DNA from: Lysobacterales bacterium | GTDB lineage: Bacteria > Pseudomonadota > Gammaproteobacteria > Xanthomonadales > Xanthomonadaceae | DNA length: 40,206 nt | NCBI GenBank assembly: GCA_020442465.1 | Contig: JAGRJY010000056.1 | Span: forward strand, 1-40,206 | Direction of reading: 5' to 3' | Part shown: positions 13,465-23,288 of the stretch, piece after piece | How positions within the stretch are numbered: the stretch's first letter is position 1 | Layout: each line of letters begins with the position of its first letter | Notes under the pieces: generated by a model | What the model was told of the DNA's origin: nothing | Seen by the model: the letters and a program-made list of their open reading frames with translations, nothing else | The model's database searches: none | Program-made: the position numbers and the translations under genes

Positions 13465-16062
13465 TCAGCCGGCCTCGAGCAGCCGCTGCAGCACGTCGCG
13501 TGCATCGCGCGATGTGATCGCGTCGCCGGCCGCCTGCAGGCGATGTCGCAGGGCGTCGCGGCGCGTGGCATCCAGGCGCGGCCAGACCTCGAACGCGCCG
13601 AGCAGGCGCGCCGCGACCTGCGGATTGATGCGGTCGAGCGCCACGATGTGTTCGAGACACAGCGCGTGGCCCGCGCCGTCCGGGCGGTGTAGCGCGACCG
13701 GGTTGCTGCGCGCCAGGGTGCCGAGCACTGCGCGCACACGATTCGGATTCGCCGGCTGCCAGACCTCGGGGTCGGCGATCAGCGCCTGGACAGCGTCGAC
13801 AGCCTGCGGATGCGGGCGACTGGCGACGATGCCGATCCACTTGTCGGTCATCAGCGGGTCGTGCCGCCAGCGCCGGCGAAAGTCGGACAACGCGGCGGCG
13901 GCATCCGGCGCATCCAGGTGCACGAGCAGGGCCAGCGCGGCGAGGCGGTCGGTGAGCGTCTGTGCGTTGGCGAACTGCGCCTGCGCAAGGTTCGCCGCCG
14001 GGTCGAGACGACTGAGCAGGCCGAGCGTCAGATTGCGCAGACGCCGCGCCGCCGCGGCCGGCGGATCGAGCGAGGCCGTGGTGGCTGCAGACAGCTGCTG
14101 GTAGCGGGCGTCGAGCCGGTCGACGTGGGTCTCCGCGGCCAGCTCCAGCAGATCCTCACGGCGTCGGAACAGGACGTCGACGTCGAACGGCGTGGCCGCA
14201 TCGGCGAGCGTGCCCAGGTCGGGCAGGGCGAGGCATTCGGCGATCAGCGCCGGGTCTTCGGCTTCGACCTCCAGCAGGCCGCCGAACGCATCGACCCAGG
14301 CTTCGGTGGCTTCGGCATCGGCGTGCACGATGGCGTCGACCGCCAGACGCTGCATCGCGTCCCAGCGGATCACCGGGTCGGACTCACAGCGCAGCAGGCG
14401 CACGAGGTCATCCGCGCCGTAGTCGAAGTGCAGGCGCACCGGCGCGGACAGTCCGTGCAGGAAGGTCGGCAGCGGTCGTGCGGTCAATCCTTCGGCCTCG
14501 AGCCGCTGCCGCGCCTGGTCGATCTCGATCACGTCGCCGCGCTGGGCCGCACCGCCTTGCCACTGCACGTTCAGCGCATGGCCATCGCGGTCGTACAGGC
14601 GCACCCTGAACGGCATCGGCAACGCTTGCTTGTCGGCCTGGTCGGGCGTGGGAGGCGTGCGTTGTGTGACCTCGATGCCATAGCGGCCGGTCTGCGCGTC
14701 GAATTCGTCGGCGACGTGCAGCTCGGGCGTGCCGGCCTGGTCGTACCAGGCCAGGTAGGGCGAGAGGTCGCGTCCGGCGGCCGCACCCAGGCAGGCGATC
14801 AGATCCTCGATGGTCGCCGCGCCGCCGTCGTGGCGCGCGAAGTAGCCGTCGAGGCCGCGGCGGAACGCGGTCTCGCCGATCAGGCTGTGCAGCATGCGGA
14901 TCAGTTCGGCGCCTTTCTCGTACACCGTCATGGTGTAGAAGTTGTTGATCTCGCGATAGGCGTGCGGACGCACCGGGTGCGCCAGCGGGCCGGCATCCTC
15001 GACGAACTGGCGGGCGCGCAGGCCACGCACGTCGGCAATGCGCTTCACGCCGCGCGACCGCAGGTCGGAGGTGAACTCCTGGTCGCGGAACACCGTCAGC
15101 CCTTCCTTGAGCGAAAGCTGGAACCAGTCGCGCAGGGTGACCCGGTTGCCGCTCCAGTTGTGGAAGTACTCGTGGCCGATCACCGACTCGATCGCCTCGT
15201 AGTCGGCATCGGTGGCGGTGTCGGCGTCGGCGAGGATGTAGCGCGCGTTGAAGATGTTGAGCCCCTTGTTCTCCATCGCGCCCATGGTGAAGTCCTGCGC
15301 GGCGACGATGTTGAACACGTCGAGGTCGTAGCAGCGCCCGAAGCGCTGCTCGTCCCAGCGCATCGCGCGCAGAGTCGAGGCGAGTGCGAAACCACAGCGC
15401 GGCACGTCGGCGCGCTCGGCCCACACCGACACGTCCACCGCGCGCCCGTCGGCGGTCTCGAAGGGCGCGCGCACGCGCTCGATGTCGCCGGCGACCAGGG
15501 CGAAGAGATAGCAGGGCTTCGGATGCGGGTCGTGCCAGCGGGCGAGGTGGCGGCCGTCGTCGAGGTCTTCGTTGCCGGCTGGGTTGCCGTTGCACAGCAG
15601 CACCGGATAGCGCGTCCTGTCGGCGCGCAGGGTCACCTCGAAACTGGCCGAGACATCGGGGCGGTCGACGAAGAAGGTGATGCGGCGAAAGCCTTCTGCC
15701 TCGCACTGGGTGAGCAGCATCGGACCGCTGCAGTACAGGCCTTCGAGGCGCGTGTTCCGGCGCGGCGCGATCGCGACCTCGGTGTGCAGCTGGCAGGCCT
15801 CGTGCACGCCGGGCAGTTCGAGCACGCCGTCGGTGTAGCGGTACTCGTCGGCGGCCAGCTCGCGCCCATCCACGGCAATGTGCAGCAGTTCGAGATCCTC
15901 GCCGTCGAGCCGCAGCATCTCGCCTGCACGCTGTGGCTCGAGATCGAGCGTGGCCCGCACGAGGGTCCGCTCGCGATCGAGATCGAACACCAGGTTGGCG
16001 TGGCGAATGGTCCACGCCGGCGGCAGGTAGTCGGCGAGTCGGATCGGCTCGGGGTTGTGCAT
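13465..16062 (-). CDS. pepN: Aminopeptidase N (M1 zinc family)
   Basis: 865 residues, close to the 870 of E. coli PepN. The exopeptidase signature GAMEN is at 261-265, and the zinc site HEYFH at 297-301 with the third ligand Glu320 in LKEGLTVFRDQEF. Substrate-facing residues around VDRPDVSASFEVTL (132-145) also match the family. It removes N-terminal residues from peptides in the cytoplasm and works alongside oligopeptidases such as PrlC (24914-26947). Start ATG at 16062; no strong ribosome site. It converges with the P-loop gene, 37 bases away. Confidence 0.96.
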   Translation of the reverse strand: MHNPEPIRLADYLPPAWTIRHANLVFDLDRERTLVRATLDLEPQRAGEMLRLDGEDLELLHIAVDGRELAADEYRYTDGVLELPGVHEACQLHTEVAIAPRRNTRLEGLYCSGPMLLTQCEAEGFRRITFFVDRPDVSASFEVTLRADRTRYPVLLCNGNPAGNEDLDDGRHLARWHDPHPKPCYLFALVAGDIERVRAPFETADGRAVDVSVWAERADVPRCGFALASTLRAMRWDEQRFGRCYDLDVFNIVAAQDFTMGAMENKGLNIFNARYILADADTATDADYEAIESVIGHEYFHNWSGNRVTLRDWFQLSLKEGLTVFRDQEFTSDLRSRGVKRIADVRGLRARQFVEDAGPLAHPVRPHAYREINNFYTMTVYEKGAELIRMLHSLIGETAFRRGLDGYFARHDGGAATIEDLIACLGAAAGRDLSPYLAWYDQAGTPELHVADEFDAQTGRYGIEVTQRTPPTPDQADKQALPMPFRVRLYDRDGHALNVQWQGGAAQRGDVIEIDQARQRLEAEGLTARPLPTFLHGLSAPVRLHFDYGADDLVRLLRCESDPVIRWDAMQRLAVDAIVHADAEATEAWVDAFGGLLEVEAEDPALIAECLALPDLGTLADAATPFDVDVLFRRREDLLELAAETHVDRLDARYQQLSAATTASLDPPAAAARRLRNLTLGLLSRLDPAANLAQAQFANAQTLTDRLAALALLVHLDAPDAAAALSDFRRRWRHDPLMTDKWIGIVASRPHPQAVDAVQALIADPEVWQPANPNRVRAVLGTLARSNPVALHRPDGAGHALCLEHIVALDRINPQVAARLLGAFEVWPRLDATRRDALRHRLQAAGDAITSRDARDVLQRLLEAG

Positions 16063-16424
16063 GCGGGGATCAGGTCGGGCGAAAGCGTCGCATCATCCAG
16101 TTTCCGCATCGACATTGCACGCGTCTCTCGACTGCATCGCAAAAGAATGTCAACGACCGTTCAGATCGTGCACATCGAACGAAAGACGTATTGCTGCGGC
16201 GCGTGGCGTTTCGCTAGCCTGCGGGCAAGGCGAAACAGGATGGTGGGTAGGTCTGGCGAACTCCGTTGAGGGGCACGCCGGATGAACTTCCGGTTGCGCA
16301 CCGATCGTGTCGCATCGCGCCAGGGCGTCGAGGCAACTGATGCCCGGCAGGCAAGGGCGAGCGCACGCACCCCTCGAGGCCCGCGCGTGGCGGGCGAAGC
16401 ATTTCAGCGACGGAGACGCCCAAC
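16063..16424. other. Divergent intergenic region pepN / secreted repeat protein
   Basis: 362 bases. One imperfect hairpin is visible at 16208-16236 (outer stem GTTTCGC/GCGAAAC). GGAG lies about 12 bases before the ATG at 16425. I searched by eye for a c-di-GMP (GEMM) riboswitch pattern because secreted genes of this group often carry one, and did not find it. Confidence 0.45.
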
Positions 16425-18017
16425 ATGATCCGAACCCTGCGCAGCAGCCTGTACCGAGGCATCACTTCCGTGTGCGCGGGTGCGCTGATGGCTTCGTTGG
16501 CGTCGACCGCCGCGGCACAGTCCACGACGCTCAAGTCGGCGCTGTGGTGGATTCCGGCCGAGAGCGGGTGGGGGCTCTACATCGTCGACCAGGGCAACGC
16601 GATCGCGCCGATCTGGTACACCTTCGATGCAGACGGTGAACCGTCCTGGTTTCTCATCCCCGGCGCGTTTGCCGACGAGGACGGGATCTATCGCGGCGAT
16701 GTGTATCGCTACACCGGACGACCACTGACCCAGATCACCCAACCCGCGGTGCTGACCGAGGCCAAGATCGGCGAGGCCAGCTTCACCTTCCAGTCGGACG
16801 GCAAGCTGAAGTTCGATTTCAACTCGGGCACGTCGACGAACAGCAAGACGCTGGAGAAGTTTCCGCTGCCGAAGGACATCGTCTGCACGGCCAGCGCGAG
16901 CAGTTCACGCGTGGCGGCCAGCAACTACACCGACCTGTGGTACGACCCGGCGACCTCAGGCTGGGGCCTGAACGTGCTGCACACCGACGACACGCTGCTG
17001 GTGCTGACCTGGTACACCTACGACACCGACAACGAGCCGGTGTTCTACACCGCCGTGACCAGCAAGGGCGAGGACGGCGCGTTCACCGGCTCGCTGTACC
17101 GCGAGCGCTCCGGCGTGCCGTACACCGCGATCATGGGTGCACCGGCGTCCAACGGCTCCGACATCGTCGGCTCGGTCCGCGTCGTGTTCAGCAACGGCGA
17201 GAACGCGCAGTTCAGCTACACCGTCAACGGCGTGACCCAGGTCAAGCCGATCACCCGACTGCAGTTCGGCAGCACGTTCTCGGTGTGTGAGGCACGCGCC
17301 GCAGGCGGCGGTGGCGGCAGCGCGGGCGCCGACGAGTGCTATCCGCCGCTCGCGGTCGGCGACCGCTATCGCATCCGCAGCAATGCCGACATGGCGGCGA
17401 CCGATGCAGAAGTGATCGGCACCGGGACCTTCGACGGGCATCCGGTGTTCCGGGTGCGCTACACACCGGTCGACCAGACCAGCGGTGAGGTCATCGAGTT
17501 CGTCGAGCAGACCGATTCCGAGCGGATCTACTACGGATCCGAAGGCTTCATTCCGGAGGTCGACGCGGTGGGCACCACCCGCTTCGAACCGCCGGTGCGG
17601 GTACCGAGGTCGACGCCGGTCGGGGCAAGCGGCCAGCTGGTCTACCAGGCGATCACCCAGTACACCGCGAACGGGCAGAGTGTTTCCTCCGTGATCGACT
17701 TCGACGAGACCTACGAACGACTCGGCAACGAGACACAGAGCAGTCCTGCGGGCACGTTCACCGATGCCTGCAAAATCGCCACCACACTGAGTTCGGATGT
17801 CAGCATCACCACGGCCGGCGTGACGGTGCGTACCCAGGTCGAGGCCACCGGCACCCAGTGGGCGCATCCGGACATCGGTGGCTTCCGCACCATGACCCAT
17901 TCGGTATCGACGGTGACCACCAGCGGCGCGCCGTTCCCGATCCCGCCGACCACGACCACCAGCGACGATCTCAGCGAGATCATCAGCGCCTTCATCGGCG
18001 GGCGAACCTTCCCGTAG
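16425..18017 (+). CDS. Secreted protein with two SGWGL repeats and a novel C-terminal domain
   Basis: 530 residues. Residues 1-31 form a signal peptide ending AAA/Q. Two repeats follow: about 38-153 (ALWWIPAESGWGLYIVDQG...IWYTFDADGEPSWFL) and 169-288 (DLWYDPATSGWGLNVLHTD...TWYTYDTDNEPVFYT). Each ends near a cysteine (C154, C288), suggesting the repeats are folding units. A Gly-rich linker (about 294-298) leads to a beta-rich C-terminal domain (303-530). SGWGL repeats of this sort are frequent in exported proteins of Lysobacter and relatives, but I know of no assigned function. No catalytic motif, anchor or sorting signal is seen; it may be periplasmic or released. It is a single gene with its own promoter region. 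Confidence 0.85.
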   Translation: MIRTLRSSLYRGITSVCAGALMASLASTAAAQSTTLKSALWWIPAESGWGLYIVDQGNAIAPIWYTFDADGEPSWFLIPGAFADEDGIYRGDVYRYTGRPLTQITQPAVLTEAKIGEASFTFQSDGKLKFDFNSGTSTNSKTLEKFPLPKDIVCTASASSSRVAASNYTDLWYDPATSGWGLNVLHTDDTLLVLTWYTYDTDNEPVFYTAVTSKGEDGAFTGSLYRERSGVPYTAIMGAPASNGSDIVGSVRVVFSNGENAQFSYTVNGVTQVKPITRLQFGSTFSVCEARAAGGGGGSAGADECYPPLAVGDRYRIRSNADMAATDAEVIGTGTFDGHPVFRVRYTPVDQTSGEVIEFVEQTDSERIYYGSEGFIPEVDAVGTTRFEPPVRVPRSTPVGASGQLVYQAITQYTANGQSVSSVIDFDETYERLGNETQSSPAGTFTDACKIATTLSSDVSITTAGVTVRTQVEATGTQWAHPDIGGFRTMTHSVSTVTTSGAPFPIPPTTTTSDDLSEIISAFIGGRTFP

Positions 18018-18148
18018 CGCGTCCATCCGAGCTGGTGCCCGCGCTTTGCTCGGACCACGCGGATCGCCGCGATGCCGTGCCCGGCACGGGCCGGCATGTC
18101 CGGATCGAACCGGGCCTGGTCCGGGCCTTGCGCGGGGCTGTTCCGGGT

Positions 18149-19027
18149 CTAGCCCGGGCGACGGCGGATGCTGATGCGGTCGGCCGGAAAGCGTGCCAGC
18201 TCGCCTTGCCCTGCCCGTTCCGGCTGACCCGGCTCGGGCGCCCAAGCCATCGCGTAGACCACCTCGTAGCGCGCCGGCAGCGTGCCCTCGCTGCGCATCG
18301 GTTCGTAGGCCTCGGCAACGCGGCGCATGCGTGCGCGCCCGGTGAGCCCGCGTGGACGATCGCTGCGGGCGTTGCCGGCGCCGATGCCGTGCAGTTCGCG
18401 CATCAGGCTCATCACGTCGGCATAGCGCAGGGTGAACGCGTCGCGGTCGAGCACCGGGTTGGCGAAGCCCGCATGCAGCAGGGCATCGCCGATCGTCTGC
18501 ATCGGGGCGAAATCGTTGACGTGGCCGAAGCCGTCGCCGAGTGCGGCGAAGGCCGCGCGCAGCTCGTCCAGGGTGCCGTCGGCGAAAGTGGAAAAACACA
18601 GCATGCCGCCCGGCCTGAGTACCCGGCGCAGTTCGGCGAACAGCGCGCCGAGATCGCCGATCCATTGGAAGCACAGGTTCGAGAACAGCAGGTCGGCGCT
18701 GCCGGTGGCGAGCGGCAAGGCGCGCACATCGGCGCAGACGCGCCGATAGGGATGACGCAGCGCCCAGCCGCGGCGCGCGGCCTGCAGCATGGGTAGTGCA
18801 TGATCGATGGCGATGATCTCGGCCTGCTTCCAGCGTCGTCGCAGGATCGGCTCGGCATCGCAGGGGCCGCTGCCGAGATCGACCACGCGCTGCGGCGCCT
18901 GCGTCACGTAGTCGAGCTGTTCGAGCAGGCGTGCGCGCACCTCCGACTGCAGCACGGCGAGTGCGCGGTAGGCGGGGGCGGCGCGCGAAAACGCGCGACG
19001 AACCTGGCCGGCGTCTAGCGCAGACAT
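18149..19027 (-). CDS. bioC: Malonyl-ACP O-methyltransferase (biotin synthesis)
   Basis: 292 residues. N-terminal VRRAFSRAAPAYRALAVLQSEV is the BioC opening. The SAM-binding motif is VVDLGSGPCDAEP, with IIAIDHALPML as the second strand and ADLLFSNLCFQWIGDL further on; SDRPRGLTGR matches the BioC region that follows the core. The enzyme methylates malonyl-ACP so that it can enter fatty-acid synthesis toward pimeloyl-ACP. The usual partners bioF, bioH, bioA or bioB are not adjacent, so the gene stands alone here. ATG at 19027. Confidence 0.88.
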   Translation of the reverse strand: MSALDAGQVRRAFSRAAPAYRALAVLQSEVRARLLEQLDYVTQAPQRVVDLGSGPCDAEPILRRRWKQAEIIAIDHALPMLQAARRGWALRHPYRRVCADVRALPLATGSADLLFSNLCFQWIGDLGALFAELRRVLRPGGMLCFSTFADGTLDELRAAFAALGDGFGHVNDFAPMQTIGDALLHAGFANPVLDRDAFTLRYADVMSLMRELHGIGAGNARSDRPRGLTGRARMRRVAEAYEPMRSEGTLPARYEVVYAMAWAPEPGQPERAGQGELARFPADRISIRRRPG

Positions 19028-19394
19028 GTCGCGGACGCGCAGAGATTCATCGCGAGCCGGACGCGACGTCGGGACGACGTCGAGGCGTGGCCGTCGTGCA
19101 GCGTGGGCGGTCTGGCGCGCGTGCCCGCGCGCTGCCGTGCCGGCATCCGCGTCGCGCGCCGCGCGCAGTCTTCAACGATCTTGCTTGCCGACTTGCCAGC
19201 ACTCATCCGTGTTCCCGGGTGGCGTGGCCGGGCCCGAGGGTCCGGCGTGGGCGCTGAATTATGCATGGGCTGCAGCGATCCGGGCATCGTGCGGCCCAGG
19301 GACGCCCGGTGACGCGTCGCGCGCGCACCTTTGCCCTGCCGATGATTCCGCCACCCACTCCGACACGCCGGCGCAGCATCGTCGGCAGCTCTGC
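19028..19394. other. Intergenic region upstream of bioC
   Basis: 367 bases between comM and bioC, both on the minus strand. CATAAT on the minus strand (19263-19258) may be a -10 for bioC, but no -35 fits. A GC-rich hairpin with one mismatch lies at 19228-19245, without a T run. A 63-codon minus-strand frame from 19206 overlaps the bioC start; it lacks a ribosome site and is Arg-rich, so I do not call it. Confidence 0.45.
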
Positions 19395-20891
19395 TCAGGC
19401 CAGCCCTGCGCAGCGACGCAGGCCGAGCGCTTCGGCGAGATGCGGCTGGGCGATGGCCGCGGCGCCGTCGAGATCGGCGATCGTGCGGGCGACGCGCAGC
19501 ACCCGGTCGGCCGAGCGCGCGGACATCTGCAGTCGATCGATCGTGCGCTGCAGCAGCGTTTCGCAAGCATCGTCGAGCGCACCATGCTGGCGCAGCTCAG
19601 CCGACCCGAGTCGGGCATTGATCGCGCCGCGCGCATCCTGGATTCGCCGTGCAGCCAGCACGCGCGCGCGCACCGTGGCGCTGGATTCGCCTGGACTGCC
19701 GCGGCGCAAGGTGGCGGCGTCGAGTCGCGGCACGTCGATCATCAGGTCGATGCGGTCGAGCAGGGGGCCGGAGATGCGGCTGCGATAGCGCAGCATCAGG
19801 TCGTGGCTGCAGCGGCAGCGCCCCGATGGATCACCGGCCCACCCGCAGGGACACGGATTCATCGCGGAGATCAGCTGGAACCGCGCCGGAAACTCCGCCT
19901 GGCGCGCAGCGCGCGAAATCGTGATGCGTCCGTTTTCCAGCGGCTCACGCAGCACTTCGAGCACGCGACGATCCCACTCCGGCAGCTCGTCGAGAAACAG
20001 CACGCCATGGTGGGCGAGGCTGATCTCGCCCGGTCGTGGCGGCGAGCCGCCGCCGACCAGGGCAATCGCGCTGGCGGTGTGGTGCGGTGCGCGGAACGTC
20101 GGCCAGCGCCATTGCCGGAGGTCGAAGGGCTGCAGCGCCAGCGAACGCAGGGTGGCCGCCTCGGTGGCGGAGACATCGTCCAGCGGCGGCAGCAGGCCGG
20201 GCAGGCGCTGGGCCAGCAGGCTCTTGCCGCTGCCGGGCGGGCCGACCATCAGCAGGTGATGCCCGCCGGCCGCGGCGATTTCCAGCGCCCGCCGAGCATG
20301 CTGCTGGCCGCGCACGTCAGCGAGATCGGGCAGGCTGGGCCGCGCGTCGTCGCGCTGCGTTTCGATCGGCGACAGGGTGGACTCGCCACTGAGGTGGGCG
20401 CACACCGCGAGCAGGGTGTCGGCCGCAATGACCTTGCCCTGGCCCGCCCAGGCCGCCTCGGTGGCATTGGCGCTGGGCACGAGGGCGGCACGTCCGCAGC
20501 GTCCCGCCGCGACCACGGCGCTGAGCACGCCGGGAATGCCGCGCAGGGCGCCATTCAAGGCCAGCTCGCCGAAGAACTCGTGCTCGTCCAATGCGTCGGT
20601 GCGTAGCTGACCGCTGGCGAGCAGGATGCCGAGGGCGATCGGCAGGTCGAAGCGTGACCCTTCCTTGGGCAGGTCGGCAGGGGCCAGATTCACCGTGATG
20701 CGTCGCGCCGGCATTTCGAACTGCGCGCACAGCAAGGCTGCGCGCACGCGATCCTTGCTTTCGCGCACCGCCGCTTCGGGCAGGCCGACGATGGACATGC
20801 CCGGCAGCCCGCCGGACAGGTGTACCTCGATCTGCACCGGCGGCGCATCGATGCCCGACTGGGCGCGGCTGTGGATCAACGCGGTGCTCAT
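19395..20891 (-). CDS. comM: ComM/YifB family Mg-chelatase-like AAA+ helicase
   Basis: 498 residues from the ATG at 20891. The N-terminal Lon-protease-like domain (MSTALIHSRAQSGIDAPPV...VGLPEAAVRESKDRVRAAL) is followed by the AAA+ core with Walker A GPPGSGKS at 217-224 and Walker B VLFLDE at 297-302, a CPCGW...CRC cysteine cluster, and the C-terminal Mg-chelatase domain. Homologues form hexameric helicases that drive branch migration during natural transformation. The open frame extends upstream to 21206, but that part is out of register with ubiK and is not protein-like. It follows ubiK by 22 bases; ubiK, comM and a P-II gene are neighbours in related genomes. Confidence 0.95.
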   Translation of the reverse strand: MSTALIHSRAQSGIDAPPVQIEVHLSGGLPGMSIVGLPEAAVRESKDRVRAALLCAQFEMPARRITVNLAPADLPKEGSRFDLPIALGILLASGQLRTDALDEHEFFGELALNGALRGIPGVLSAVVAAGRCGRAALVPSANATEAAWAGQGKVIAADTLLAVCAHLSGESTLSPIETQRDDARPSLPDLADVRGQQHARRALEIAAAGGHHLLMVGPPGSGKSLLAQRLPGLLPPLDDVSATEAATLRSLALQPFDLRQWRWPTFRAPHHTASAIALVGGGSPPRPGEISLAHHGVLFLDELPEWDRRVLEVLREPLENGRITISRAARQAEFPARFQLISAMNPCPCGWAGDPSGRCRCSHDLMLRYRSRISGPLLDRIDLMIDVPRLDAATLRRGSPGESSATVRARVLAARRIQDARGAINARLGSAELRQHGALDDACETLLQRTIDRLQMSARSADRVLRVARTIADLDGAAAIAQPHLAEALGLRRCAGLA

Positions 20892-20913
20892 GCGCGGCCT
20901 CGCGGGGTCGGCG

Positions 20914-21165
20914 TCACGCCGCTCCGTCGCGCTGCTCCATGTCGTGCACGCTGGCCTCCAGTTCCTCGAGCTTCTGACGCGTGCGCAGCAGCACCGCGCG
21001 CTGCACGTCGAACTCTTCGCGGGTGACCAGGTCGAGTCGCTGCAGGCCGGCCTGCAGCGCCGCCTTGAAGTGCTTTTCGAGATCCTGGCCGGCCCGGTCC
21101 AGGCCGGGCGGCACCAGCTCGTTGAGGCGGCGGGCCAGGTCGTCCAGGGCGCCGAGATTGACCAT
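20914..21165 (-). CDS. ubiK: Ubiquinone biosynthesis accessory factor UbiK (BMFP domain)
   Basis: 83 residues. An N-terminal amphipathic helix (GALDDLARRLNELVPPGL) is followed by a conserved middle (DLEKHFKAALQAGLQRLDLVTREEFDVQRAVLLRTRQKLEELEASV), a typical UbiK/YqiC trimeric coiled-coil protein that helps assemble the soluble Ubi complex. AAGGAGA lies a few bases before the ATG at 21165, which fixes the start; the frame continues upstream without meaning. Same strand as comM. Confidence 0.92.
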   Translation of the reverse strand: MVNLGALDDLARRLNELVPPGLDRAGQDLEKHFKAALQAGLQRLDLVTREEFDVQRAVLLRTRQKLEELEASVHDMEQRDGAA

Positions 21166-21396
21166 GTCGGTCTCCTTGATGGGTGGGATGCGCGAGTCGG
21201 GTTCAAGCCTAGCGCGTTGCGCGGCGCAATTCGTCAGAACCCGGCGCGCGCACGGGTAGGAAAAATCCGAATCGCGGCGACGTCCGCACCGCCGCACGGT
21301 ATGCGATGTGCCGCACGAGCCCGGCCACAAACCCGCGACCCGTCGGCGCGACGGGGCGGATCGGGGCGTTGCATGGCCGCACACCGACGCCGCTGA

Positions 21397-21795
<399 letters not shown>

Positions 21796-21804
21796 CGCAT
21801 GCAT

Positions 21805-21818
21805 CGGCGGTATCGCCG
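21805..21818. terminator. Weak hairpin between convergent glnK and kinase genes
   Basis: CGGCG, loop GTAT, CGCCG: a perfect 5-bp stem ten bases after the glnK stop. No T run on either strand, so intrinsic termination is uncertain. Confidence 0.3.
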
Positions 21819-21925
21819 CCGGCCAGGTGCCGCGGTGCTGCCGCGCAAGTCCAGCCACGGGTAGCCGCGACGCATCAGAGGGTTCCGGGCACCGGGCAGG
21901 CCGGGCAGGCGCAGAGTGGCGGCGC

Positions 21926-23083
21926 TCAGGCGCCCTGGACGAACAGCTTGTAGGCCACCATCGCCAGGATCAGCGTGATCAGTACGGTGCCGAGCTGCAC
22001 CAGCCACTGCGGAACGCCGCCATCGCGTCGCTGCGGACGATCGCTGGTGTAGTGGACGTGGCGCTCCTGGATGGGTTCGAGCTTGAGTTCGGAACCCTCC
22101 AGCAGCTGGCGCGCGACCATTTCCGGCGGCAGCTGCTCGCCCGGCTCGGCCTTGATCGAGAGCGCCACCTTCTGGTGCTGGCCGGAATGGATCTGCTCGT
22201 CCGAGAAGCCCAGGGCGCGCAGGCGCTCGGCCACGGTCTGGTTCGCGGTAAATCGCAGCTGCTGCTCGAGCTCCTTGCTTTCCGCCAGCAGGTTGCGGAA
22301 CTCGCGGGCGAACGACTTCAGGTCGGGAAACCGGTTCTTCGGGTCCTTCGCCAGCATCCGGCTCATGATCGGCTGCAGGAATTCGAAGCGCAGCGGCAGC
22401 GCCGGCGGCGGGTTGTGCACGTGGGCGAACGCGACCTGCATCGGTGTCTCGCCGACGAAGGGCACCTGCTTGGTCAGCATCTCGTAGAACAGCACGCCGA
22501 GCGAATACTGGTCGGAGCGTCCGTCCACCGAGCCGCCCTGGGCCTGTTCGGGGCTCATGTAGGCCGGCGTGCCGATCATCATGCCGGTCTGGGTCAGGCG
22601 GGTCATGTCCATCGACTGCAGGCGGGCGATGCCGAAGTCGGTCAGCACCGGCGTGCGCGCGTTGCGGAACAGGATGTTGGCCGGCTTCAGGTCGCGGTGG
22701 ATGATGCCGTGGTCGTGGGCGAACTGCAGCGCGTCGGCGAGCTGCACCACGATGCCGATCGAGTCGAACAGGGTGAGCCCCTCGCTGATGCGGTCATTCA
22801 GGATGCCGCCCTCGAGGAACTCCATCGCGATGTAGTTGATGTCCTCGTTCTGGACGATGTCGTACACACCGACGATGTTCGGGTGCGGCAGCCGCGCCAG
22901 CGTGCGCCCTTCGTTGATGAAGCGCTTCTCTTCGGTGGTGTCGCCGGTGACCCGGCGCATGATCTTGATCGCGACCCGGCGGTCGAGCGACTTCTGCACC
23001 GCCAGGAACACGGTCGCCATGCCGCCTTCGCCAAGACGGCGCTGCAGTTCGTAGCCCGGAATGTCGAATCCCGCTGCGCTCAT
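21926..23083 (-). CDS. Membrane-anchored bacterial Ser/Thr protein kinase
   Basis: 385 residues from the ATG at 23083 (an upstream GTG or ATG would add six). Hanks-type kinase domain: glycine loop LGEGGMATVFLA, Lys40 (VAIK), catalytic HRDLKPAN at 129-136, DFG at 149-151, activation segment GTPAYMSPEQA, and SDQYSLGVLFYEML. A juxtamembrane region of about 100 residues leads to one C-terminal helix (WLVQLGTVLITLILAMVAYKLFV) followed by four residues, so the kinase domain faces the cytoplasm and there is no extracellular sensor. No phosphatase or FHA gene is adjacent. All catalytic residues are intact. Confidence 0.94.
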   Translation of the reverse strand: MSAAGFDIPGYELQRRLGEGGMATVFLAVQKSLDRRVAIKIMRRVTGDTTEEKRFINEGRTLARLPHPNIVGVYDIVQNEDINYIAMEFLEGGILNDRISEGLTLFDSIGIVVQLADALQFAHDHGIIHRDLKPANILFRNARTPVLTDFGIARLQSMDMTRLTQTGMMIGTPAYMSPEQAQGGSVDGRSDQYSLGVLFYEMLTKQVPFVGETPMQVAFAHVHNPPPALPLRFEFLQPIMSRMLAKDPKNRFPDLKSFAREFRNLLAESKELEQQLRFTANQTVAERLRALGFSDEQIHSGQHQKVALSIKAEPGEQLPPEMVARQLLEGSELKLEPIQERHVHYTSDRPQRRDGGVPQWLVQLGTVLITLILAMVAYKLFVQGA

Positions 23084-23288
23084 GACGACCCTGACCCCCA
23101 ATCGCTCGGATCATAGCATCGCCACTCGCCTTCCAAGTCCCTGTCTGCACAGGCGGAACCGCCGATCACGGCCGCGGTGCGGGCGCAGGCGTCGGCGTCG
23201 ACGCCCAGCGCGCGCGAACCGGGACTTTCCGCTCTCCCGCCGATCGGGCGACCTCGCCCCGCGCGGTGGGCGCGCAGCGCTGCAGAGC

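Noticed and set aside
16063..16424. c-di-GMP (GEMM) riboswitch before the secreted protein gene
   Set aside because: The GGCAAA core and the tetraloop receptor pattern were not found; only an imperfect hairpin is present.
19015..19206. 63-codon minus-strand gene between comM and bioC
   Set aside because: No ribosome site, Arg-rich composition typical of high-GC shadow frames, and overlap with the bioC start.
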